This document shows, in pieces, positions 1-12,000 of a stretch of 64,000 nt of DNA. Positions within the stretch are counted from its first letter, which is position 1; every line of letters starts with the position of its first letter. The DNA is from Antedon mediterranea. Its lineage: Eukaryota; Echinodermata; Crinoidea; Comatulida; Antedonidae. The stretch lies in NCBI RefSeq assembly GCF_964355755.1, contig NC_092677.1:26940101-27004100 (forward strand), given 5' to 3'. The position numbers were made by a program, and so were the translations under genes. The notes beneath the pieces were generated by a model, which worked only from the letters and a program-made list of their open reading frames with translations, had not been told where the DNA came from and did no database searches.

Positions 1-3000
1 CAATGGTCAATGTATTCCAAGTTTATGGAAATGCGATCGTGACGACGATTGTGGAGATATGTCAGATGAAAGAGATTGTCGTAAGTGTTTCAACATATTT
101 TAATATAGTCTATTACTTGGCTATAATAGTGGTCTGGCGAAATCATCATTCATTTGTTTTTTACTTATTTGACCTCCTTAATGTTACAGCATGGAATGCA
201 TGCCACTCGGATGAGTTCACGTGCGGAGATGGTACTTGTATTCCCGCTCGCTGGATCTGTGACTACGAAGAGGATTGTGCTGATGGAAGCGACGAAATAG
301 AATGTGGTGAGTTTAAAGACAAAACCTTCAGCTCTGTCTGGAGAAATACGTTCTCCATGGTCTACACTATCAAACTTTATGTGACAAAAAAGTGTGATGG
401 GCCCATATATGGACATGGTGACATAATACTACCATATATGGGCACATCACACTTTTTTCTTCACATAAAGTTTGATTGGGCAGACAGTGCTTTAGACCTC
501 CAATACAGTAGATTAATATTTTATCAAACTATGCACATTTTGTCGTTTCAAAGCAAATATATTTTACCAAATGGAAGAAATCCTGGAACTTTCATTTCTG
601 AACTTGTTGTGGTCTACAGGTTGCTCAGTTTAATCAGACCAAGTAACTAAATGTAAATTAGGCCCATTTATTCAGTGCAAATTAGGCCCATTTATTTAGT
701 GCGAATTAGGCCCATTTATTCAGTGCGATGGGCCTAATTCGCACATTTATGTAAACCAAATGTAACATTTTATATGTATATTTTGTTAGAATCGGTAACG
801 TGTGAAGATAACAAGTTTCTATGCAACAACGGGAAGTGCATTCCAGAGATTTGGGTTTGTGATTTTGATAACGATTGTGGCGACTATTCAGACGAGGACG
901 ACGAGCAGTGCAGACATAGTAATATCATCCTTTATTTTTGTATAGTATATTTTTGCATATTCAATGCAGTATTATATCCAAAAACCGTTGTCTGACAGAT
1001 AATTTGAATATATTTTGCTTTAAATTACATTTTTTTCAGGTAAATGATTTTTTTTTCATTTCAGTTTTTGGTCAAAGTGAATAACTATATTGTGTGAAAT
1101 TAAAATGGCATATTGAAAATATATTTTTTTAGGGGACAATGTATCTTTAATTAGAAATACAAAACAATAAAATGAGAATTGATTTTGTTTTTAGCCACGA
1201 CAGTGTATCCCGGTAGTTGCTCACCCACTCAATTTCAGTGTGATAACGGTCGGTGTATTCGGTTGAGCTGGGAATGTGACGGGGATAACGATTGCCTAGA
1301 TTACTCTGATGAGCGATTCTGTACTGGTTAGTCACATTTTATTTTAATTGGTTTCATTCACATTTATTTGAAACAGTCCCAAGAAAAAAAAAAAACATTT
1401 TAAACAAAAAGTTAAATGGTAACAATAAATAGGAGTTGTTTTTAGGGGTTGGAAATAGAAGTAAAAGAACTTGTCTTATACCAACCGCTAAACAGAAAAA
1501 GACAAAGAAACAAAGCTCTACATGTCATATCATTTGCTAATTTTAGACAATAATTAATAATTATAAAATATTCAAAAATCAAATTTTACTACGACACATT
1601 ATGATTGTATTTGGAAACAGATTGATTAAATATTTTAGTTTTTAGTTGTTTCTGTAGACAGTTCATTCCATAACGAAAACAAAAAAGAAGCTGATGCTAT
1701 TATTGGTGTGATGTCAAAATAGCTACTAGCAATCTCAATGCCATGCTTATGATGAAAGTCAGGATTGAACCTCTTTCTCTATGTTGGACCCTCACAATTA
1801 GAGCTTTTCTATAAGTTATTATTATTATTATAGAAGAAAATGTCACTGTGTTTTTAGGAATAAATTAATTTTTAATTGAATGTGAAACTACAGACTAATT
1901 GAATCCAATGTCTTTATCCGATACAGTTGAGCCATCATGTTTAGGCTACCAGTTCACGTGCGACAGCGGACAGTGTATTTACGGAATCTACAAGTGTGAC
2001 GGAGAGTTTGATTGCTTCGATGGTAGCGATGAAGATGATTGCCGTAAGTGTTTGCTTAAGTAGAAAACTATACTTACTTTCTTTTTAATTTAATACTCTA
2101 TCAAGCAAGAAAAACTTTTCTAATTTTTGTGATCATTTAGTAAATAACATGTTGGTACAATATTTGTAATATTACAATACCAACCCTTTGGGTTCAGGGC
2201 TAATATATACAGAAATACACACTATTCAAATGTTCTTTAAATGTAGAACATATACCATGTATTATTTGTTTTCTTTACCTTTATGTATAGCAACAATGAT
2301 GTGGACGACATTCGAGCCACACTGGAATATCACCAGCAGTTGTGCTAGTAATCAGTTTACCTGTTTGAGTGGTGGCTGTATTCAGTATGATTGGAAATGT
2401 GATGGAATTTATGATTGCGACGACTATTCAGATGAATATGATTGTAGTAAGTAACCTGCTGAATTAAAGCTCTGTCTACACTATCAAACTAGTGTGATGT
2501 GCCTAAATATGGTAGTGATATGCCCAAATATGGTAGTAATATGACATCACCATGTCCATATATGGACACATCACATTTCTAAAAAGTTTGATATTATAGA
2601 CAGAGTTTAATATGATACATTGAGACCGCAGATATGTCTTTCCTAGTGCCAGGCCTCTCCTGGTGCCACACCTCATGGGAATATACTAGTCTAATATGAT
2701 ACATTGATACCACAGGTACGTCGTTCCCATGGACCTCTCCAAGTTACAGCTGCGATTCACAAGAGTTTACATGCAATGGTGGACGTTGCATACCATTAAC
2801 ATGGCAATGCGACGGTGACAATGACTGTGGAGACATGTCTGATGAAAGACATTGTTACAGTAAGTCAGTTTAATACAGGATACATACAAACTAGGCCATG
2901 CTTATCGGTCTGCTGTGGACAAGTGTACATGCACTCATTATATATTTATTCACAGTTTTCGATTGACAAGATCAGAGAATTATTGTTTATGAATGAACAT

Positions 3001-6000
3001 GGTCAAAAACTATTCCATAACCTTTAAAACGAATCAAGTATTGAGACTATTGTACCCTGTGATAGGCCCACCAATAGATACTGTTTATGGAGTATTAGTA
3101 ATAATAAATATAAACACATTAGGCAATGAACATTAATTCATAAATATATATATGAATATTATATTGCGTCGGTTTCCATCACAAATTAGATGCTCTTGGC
3201 GCATTGACATAATGCAATGAATGAAATCATGTAGTAAAGTCAAAGTCAAGCTGATGATAAAGGTCTTGCAGATTTAACATGTTCGAGAAGTTGGTTCCAA
3301 AGAAATGGAGCTGCAATAGTGTTAACTATTGTGCTCAGTCAATGTATAACACTAAGTATTTCACTAACAAATTAGACCATATGATAATGTTCAGCAGCCA
3401 TCTCTTTTATTAGTCTCCAATCCAGTTGTTACATTGCTAATATGAATATATGACAATGATTACTGATGTTTTTACTGTTCTTTCCTTTGTTCTGTTTAGG
3501 ACCCACTTCTTATCCTTCTACTACTGAACCTTACACCTGCGGTTTTTACCGGACATGGTGCGGGCCAGGAGCGCTTACTCGCTGCGTCTGGAATTGGTAT
3601 TTGTGTGATGGATCCGATGATTGTGGAAATGGGTATGATGAGCAAAACTGCCAACCTACAACGCCAATGCCTACGTGGTATTGGTGGACTACTCCGTCTG
3701 GGCCCTGCAATCGTAACCAATTCAGATGTAAAAATGGACAATGCATTCCTTCCGGTTATAAATGTGATGGTTACAGTGATTGTATAGATAATAGTGATGA
3801 AAAAGATTGCCGTAAGTAGTAGAAATTGAGGGGGTCGAGTGGTAGACCACTCGACTATCATACAGAAAGACCCGGGTTCAATTCTTTAAAAGAACAACTC
3901 CCAGTCCACTCAGCTGTAAATGAGTTCCTGGTTGTTGAAACATATTACGGTTAACCTGTTTATTAAGTAAATGTTGCTCTTGTCTATTTTGTGAGATCCC
4001 TACCTGTATAGACTCTACATATGCCATTATTCCCAATATGGACACCCCTCGAAAGGAAAATGAAATATTCAAGCCGCCGTAGCCTCTATGTGTATGGTAT
4101 TAATGGACATAATTCATCATTTTCAGATATACATGGAACAACCCAGGCCCCATGCTCTGAAAATCAATTTCAATGTAGGGATGGAGAGCTGTGTATTCCA
4201 GTTGACCAAGTCTGCAATGGCATAACGAATTGCGCTGATAATTCGGATGAACACGGTTGTTGTAAGTATCTACAAGTAAGATGTCATGATACAGATGTTC
4301 AATGACATTGTAAAGCTCTGTCTACACTATCAAACTTGTGATGTGCCCATATATGAACATGATGATGTCATATCACTACCATATTTTGGCATATCACTAC
4401 CGTATTTGGGCACATCAAACTAGTTTAATAGTGTAGACAGAGCTTAACGTTGCCATATGGCTTAATATCCATGGTGTTATGGCAAATGTTTGTTTTTGTT
4501 CTTCTCAATAGTATTTGGTTATGTTGTGAGAAACCTGAAAGTATTACCTCAATCAAGTACATCTATTAAAATACTTTGGAATGCTCCACAACCACCGCCA
4601 AATCAATTATATACATATGAACTACAAAAGAGGTATGTGTAAAGAGTATAATTATTGAAGACAACTAAGTTTGTATAGACAAATTAGTGAAGACAACAAA
4701 GTTTATATAGACAAATGAATGAAGACAACAAAGTTTATATAGACAAATGAATAAAGACAACAAGGTTTATATAGACAAATTAGTGAAGACAAAAAAATTT
4801 ATATAGACAAATGAATAAAGACAACAAGGTTTATATAGACAAATTAGTGAAGACAACAAAGTGTATATAGACAAATGAATAAAGACAACAAGGTTTATAT
4901 AGACAAATTAGTGAAGACAACAAAGTGTATATAGACAAATGAATAAAGACAACAAGGTTTATATAGACAAATTAGTGAAGACAACCAAGTGTATATAGAC
5001 AAATGAATAAAGACAACAAGGTTTATATAAACAACTTAGTGAAGACAACAAAGTGTATATAGACAAATGAATAAAGACAACAAGGTTTATATAGACAACT
5101 TAGTGAAGACAACAAAGTTTATATAGACAAATGAATGAAGACAACAAAGTTTATATAGACAAATTAGTGAAGACAGCAAAGTTTATATAGATAAATGAAT
5201 AAAGACAACAAAGTTTATATAGACAAATTAGTGAAGACAACAAAGTATATATAGACAAATTAGTGAAGACAACAAAGTTTATATAGATAAATTAGTGAAG
5301 ATAACAAAGTTTATATAGACTACAACCAAAACATTTATTTAATTTTTTATAGAGAATCATCCTCGCATCAATGGCCTACTGAATCAAAATCAGTTAGTCA
5401 GTATATTTCTGCATACATATGGGGCGACTTGAAACCTTTTACCAAGTACGAATTCAGTGTCAAGGTCAAAACTAATGTGACATATGAACGAGTAACAAGT
5501 TTGTCTGTCTCCACGGACGAAGGGGGTAAGCTTAAGTTTCAATTTCTTCTTTAAGCAATTCATAGATGTAATTTTTCTGTTCAGGCTTCATATCCTATGT
5601 AAACCTATTATTCTGTATTAACAATCAATTAGTGTTGTGTTTTGGTGCACAGCCTTCTGCAATTATTATTTAATTATATTATAATTTTTGTTTATTGATA
5701 TTAAAATGGGGTTCTTTCTTTTGTAAGCATATACCTGAAGAAGTTTCACCTTTTCTTTGTTTAAATCACATTTTTTATTATTGTCGTTTTAAAATGTGTT
5801 ATGTACAAAGAAAATTAAATAAATTGTCAATGTCACCATGACCTAACCAAATTAGTCATAATCTTTTATTTCTAAAGTTCCTGGTGCGCCAAGGAACTTG
5901 GAGGTTGTAAACATTGCAGATCAAAAAGCTAGAGCTACTGTAAATTTAACTTGGATAGCACCATTAAATATTAATGGAAACCTTTTGAGTTATCAGGTAA

Positions 6001-9000
6001 ATACAGCTAAAGAATCATGACATTATTTTACTGCAGTTGTAACTACATTTTTTTAATGATTTTGTTTTCTCCATTTATCACCACAGTTTTTTTAATTCTA
6101 ACAGCGGGGAAACTCGCCACTTACATAGAAATAGAGTAAATATATGTAGATTACTTGAAATCTTTCTCATCTTAATGCAAAACATTTATAACTATCAAAC
6201 ACTATCAGAATCAATAGTAATATGTTTTTCAACATGATTAATAAGTAATCTGATACTAATTATTTATGTATTCATTATTATAATTTAAATTATGAATATT
6301 CATTTTTCATTCAGGTTGAGTACATTTATAATCCTTTTATTGGTGTCTCTCACAAAACTGTTCCTGCTAATTCTTTATCAACTTTAATATCTGATTTGGA
6401 ATTCAATAACCAATACATGTTCAAAGTGAGTATTGAAAAACATATTGAAAATAATATATTTTGTACAACCAATGTTATTATTGTGTTTATTGGTATTGGT
6501 ATGTGTTGTTATTGAGGGTTGCCTCTGTAGTACTATATTGGTACCATTATAGATAAGGACATTTGTTGGAAGCCTAATAAAATATACCTTACTAAGAAAG
6601 CTAATCAGCACCTGTATTTTCTCAGAAATTTGAAAAACTTCAGGGTTAGTGAGGATATTCTTTATTTATTTTTCTCTAGTGTTATTGTAAGTGTTCTTTT
6701 TACAACTGCATTGTCTGGTTTGCCAGTCTATCAGGAATAAACAAGGATAAATTTAAGAAAGTTATGAAACGAGCTGGCAGAGTAATTGTAAAACGTGTAA
6801 ATGTAAAACACGTCGATGATATACATACTGACTATTTATATAAGCATTTTGAAAAGATCATAAACAATACAAAACACCCTCTAAATCAGTATATTGTGTA
6901 TCAAAGGTCAGGTAGGATTAGGCCTCTTAAGGGTCATACTAATCGACACAGAAACTCCTTCCTAGTAAATGCAATCCATGAGTTCAACTGTAGATTTTTA
7001 AGATAATGTTTCAGTTTAGTATTTATTTATGTTGTAGTGTGGTGAGTTCTTGCAGCAAGCATGTTTGGCCTTTGAAAATAAAGTTTTCTTGTATCTTGTA
7101 TCTTGTATGTAGTTTCAGTGAAGGAACTGATCGTTTAGTGTGACCTCAATTTAAAATTTTACTTAAGTTAAAGTGACATTTGATATTAACTGAACAAGAA
7201 ATACAGAAAAAGTGAAATATAGAAAGAGTATAATATTTTGTTTGGAAATAATAATTGAACTACAACTAGCCTCGTCTTAAGTTCTGTCTACACTATCAAA
7301 CTAAATAAAGTTTGATAGTGTAGACTGAGCTTTACCTGGATCCTTAACTAAATAAAATGAGAAACAAGTAGATGGATGAATGAATAAATGAGTTGCAAAG
7401 TTTTAGAGTGAACCTGAGTTTCAATGTACTGTCTCTGTTTCATTGTACCTAACTTTGTCTTCTGATCTCTGTGTCTAAAGCTCTGTTTACACTATCAAAC
7501 TTTATGTGACAGCAAAATGTGATGTGCCCATATATGGACATGATGACATCATATCACTACCATATTTGAGCACATCACACTTTTTTGTCAAACTAGTTTG
7601 ATAGTGTAGACAAAGCTTTACTCTTGTTTTTATTCTGTTATTTCAATTTGTTTGCAGGTTCGGGCACAAACAAATGGTGGGTTTGGTCCATTTGTCAATG
7701 CAAGTATAACAACAACAAATGATGGTGACCGTGGTAAGTAACATTTTTCGTAGTACACCTTTGAAGATGGGTAGGGGGTTTGCTCTGGTGTAAGAGTCTA
7801 CACACGACCTAAAATGGCACTGATATGCTGTCACCTGGTGGAAGCCTCTAGTTGAAAGCTCTGTCTACACTATCAAACAACAAAATATGATGTGCCCATA
7901 TATGGACATGATGATGTCATATTACTACCATATTTGGGCATATCACTACCATATTTGGGAACATCACACTTTTTTGACAAAAACAAACAATAGAACAATT
8001 CATTGAAATTACAAATCAATTTATTCAATCATTCAATAAAAACTTTATTATTCCATAGTGAAACTCTGTTGGCCTTATCAACTGTACATACAGAAGATAA
8101 ATAAGAAACATAAAAGTTAGAGGAACGATAATATAAAATGATTCTCAAAAGTAAATAAAGTTGGGATTGTGATTTTTGTTGATGATAATTGTCTTGTTTT
8201 CTAGTGATCAGTACTAGCCCAACATCCTTCAAGATCGACAACCCGGTTGATAATAGTCTTCATCTGTCGTGGGAAGCACCAGATACCAGTGCTGATATTG
8301 AGGTACTTACATTCTCTGCATTTTTGTGTTTTATGTTTATTCCCATTTCTAATTTATTCACTACCACTAGAGTATTGTAGATTTTACTAGCCCTGTCGGG
8401 GACATTTGTCTTTGAATTGGAATTCAAATATTTAATAATACAGCTATCTGTACCAGATGGATGTAACAAACTTGCTTACAATTACAGTTACTATTATTAT
8501 TATGTGACATTAAAATGACATATTCAACAAGAAAAAATGTTTTTTTCAGGGGGAAAATACATCTTTAACTAAAAGTTTATATTTTAAACACTTATTATAA
8601 TATGTCTTTATTATGCATTCAAGATTCAAGAAATTTTATTTGTCCATAAAAATGGAAATTCACTTTGCTTGGTAGATTAAAACAACAATAAAAAACAAAC
8701 ATAAAAATGTTGCAACAATTTAAAACATGCAGTATTATAACAGATTAAAATACAAGATAAAAAGTTGAAAATAGAAAAAACTGTTAAAAATGTAAAACTA
8801 TTTAAAAATTGCATTATCGTCTTTCATTAGAATTAAAAATATGAATGCTATTTACAACGAAGGATTTTGCATATACTTATATTCAGTTGGTCTATGTATG
8901 TTTTTGTGCAGAACTACGTCTTGCTTATCTCATCAGCATTGTGGGAAGGTAAGGTTCGATATCAAGACCGCTATAATGAGGCTATTAAGACAACAGAGGT

Positions 9001-12000
9001 CACAGGTCAGTACACTTGTCAAAGTTCAATATTATTGATCATCAGTGTTTTACTTTTTACTTATAGAAGGTCTCCGTATTTTTTTATATTTTTTTCAAGC
9101 TTTACCATTTGCAGTTTTAGTTTGTCTCTCTAACCTGTTAAGAATGTGTTAAAATGCATGAAGATCAACTTTTTTATCAAACTAACTAAAGTGAAATCAC
9201 AAGTATCTGTGTATGTAGCAGAAGGGTCAACTTTTTCCAATCGCAAAACTGTTTCACAGTTGGCACATTTTGATATATTTATCTTGTAGTGAATAAGCTT
9301 TGTTCAGGTACATATTACTCGTTTGAGGTTGCTGCCGCAAATGCTTACTCTGTTGGACCTCATTCATTTGCTGATGGTAATACAACTGGAAAGTTTCCAC
9401 AGGCACCTCTCAATTTAACGGGTGAAGTCCTAAAGGACACTGAGGTGACCCTGCGATGGCATGCCCCAACAAATGCCACTAAAGATGTAAGTGTATTGTC
9501 CATTCATTCAAAAGTGTGTTCATTCTAGGCCTAACCTTAGCTATAGGATTTACATGTTGAGTCAATTTAAGCTCAACCTAGATTATATGGGTTTTGCCCA
9601 TACCATTCATAAAATGTAGGTCATGCTGTAGTCATTTATTTTTTAAGCAACTACCTTGCAATTGAACTGTAGCAAATTGTCACAAGCCCTTTGGGTATGA
9701 AAAAATATTCTTTCAAAATCAATTAATCAAATTGAGCACTGCTTAAAGTAGAGTAGATTTGTTAGGTTATACTATAGTTGATTTTGATAAATATTAGCCT
9801 AGTTTTAAAGTCCCAATACAAACTTTTTTCATCATATCTAGACGACCTATAAAATATTTTGGACCGAGAGTGGCGAAGTTATGAAAAAGACGACATCGGC
9901 AAATGAAGTCACCATAAAGACGACCTATACAATAACTAACCTGAGGTCAGGGGTCGAATATTACTTTGCAGTGAGTGTACAAGATCAGAATTGTGAATAC
10001 ACTCAAAAGTCAAACATCATTGCGCTGAGAACAAATTTTAGTAAGTAAAGATTAACATTAACTAGTTTGACAAAATAAGTGTGATATACCCAAATATGGT
10101 AGTGATATGACATCATGTCCATATATGGGCACATCACATTTTGTTGTCACATAAAGTGAGCTTTGTGAGTTAGGTTATGTTAATTTGTCGTACACATGCT
10201 GGGAAGTTGGGGGGTGCTTCTTAACGCTATTCTTTGACACGTTTGTCATGGTTACCAGGCAACGGTCATAGGTCAATAAAAAGCCTCCTAATATCAACCA
10301 TGCATACTGTTTGAAAGATTCTGACTGATGTACAGTACCCCACACTGAGTGACCACAATATATAATTATTGTTTTTCTTTTTTGTATGTTCAGATTATAC
10401 TCTTCCACCACGCGAATTAAAATGTTTTGGTAACAGCTTCTTTTCCATCTCTTTAAATTGGGAATCTCCTAGAGATGAAGTACTTGAGCCACTGGTAAGG
10501 ATTTTTTTTATTGTTCTTCTCAATCAGTAATATTCTGAGTATAATCAATTTTATTTTAATTATTTCATTGAGATAAAACAAATGTATAAACCAGAATTTG
10601 GATAAAAAAACTGCAGGAGACTATGAAAGTGGGACCCAAACAATAGTGGCGCAATAATTTAATAATGAGAAATGTTACAAACTGGACAATTATTACAATT
10701 TGTTAAACCTTAAAACAGACACAAATAATATAAATACCTTTAGTGGTGTTTTGTTTGACATACTGTCAGCTTTTGATTTGTCTGTACAATCTTGGAGACG
10801 CTGTGTAGCCACACCGTTTGCATTGTATTTCGGAACCAGATGAATTTATTTAATACCATGAGAAATGTTGTTTTATTTGCAGGATTACCAAATACATTAC
10901 AATACTAGATATCCAAATAAAACTGATGGACCACCGCAGAATGCAACAACCAATAAGATGTACAAATCTAATGTAGACTACAACTTGACAGGCCTAGTGC
11001 CATCAGCCAACTACGTGATTGATGTTTCTCTTAATGCTCAAAAGGCAACACGAACTCAGAGGGTGCAGTGTAGCACAGGTAAACATCTCTTTATATTGTC
11101 TAAATAGCTCAGCTATACATTTTACTAGCTCAAATCACATAACAATAGTCAGGGCAAACATACGGATGTGCTTGCCCAGATAGGCGAGCAAACGGATGTG
11201 CTTGCCCAAATGGATGAGCAGACAGATTTGCTTGCCCTGAGTGGTGAGCAAACAGATTTGCTTGCCCAGAGTAGCGAGCAAACGATTTGCTTGCCCAAAT
11301 GGATGAGCAAACAGATTTGCTTGCCCAGAGTAGCGAGCAAACGATTTGCTTGCCCAAATGGATGAGCAAACAGATTTGCTTGCCCAGAGTATCTCTGGCT
11401 TGTAAAAAATTCAGCATATGTTTAATTGTCCATGAATCCATGTTTTTAAATTTCACAACCTAAAATTTTTTATTTTCCAAACAATTTATTTCCTATTTGA
11501 TGACATTATTCTTGTGTCCCAATGACAGAAACACAAGAACCACCAGACCTGTTTGTTCAAGTTTTAATTGAGGGCATCCTTCTTAACTGGCACGCACCAG
11601 AGAAATCATTCTACAAAGAATTGGACACACCTATCCCAGAGGTTAGTACATTATGAATGTATTTTTGTACAGTTTGTATAGCCTAACACATGCGCCTGTG
11701 CTTGTTAATCTAAGTTAAAAGCCGTAGACAAAGAGACGTTTTCAGCTTGTGACGTTTCGGACCACAGGGTAAACAAAAAATAAAAAAGAACCAATTTATT
11801 TCAAGATATAGATATTGATTTTACTACTACAGTAGTAATGACTATAATTTTTATGTTTTTAAATTTTAAATGTAAATATGTATAATTATGTTTGTATGAT
11901 GATGTATGTTTAAGCGGATATTAACCCTTGATGGCATTTGCAGCAATAAAGAAATTGAATTGAATTGAATTGAATTGAATTTTAATAATCAGTTGTTGTA

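Larger units (their letters stand above)
1..4261 (+). other. SORL1: SORL1 exons for ten LDL-receptor class A modules
   Basis: Exons: 1-80 (partial), 190-306, 790-918, 1195-1326, 1927-2043, 2291-2446, 2716-2859, 3500-3811, 4127-4261. Each complete exon starts and ends in phase 1, the usual shuffling phase of this module. Each module shows six cysteines and the calcium motif CD-x4-DC-x-D-x-SDE-x-C. Exon 3500-3811 is double length and encodes two modules joined by a Thr/Pro/Trp linker, so an intron was lost or never gained there. The first module of that exon reads [16 protein letters not shown], with Asn for Asp and Tyr for Ser in the calcium site. Several modules have Thr/Pro/Trp-rich spacers at their N-terminal side. 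Confidence 0.93.

Noticed and set aside
3496-3861. A 121-codon minus-strand frame opposite a SORL1 exon
   Set aside because: The plus strand carries two clear class A modules with correct splice sites; the antisense frame has no recognisable domain.
11130-11456. A 108-codon minus-strand frame with [10 protein letters not shown] repeats
   Set aside because: It is a shadow of the ~30-bp minisatellite in a SORL1 intron.
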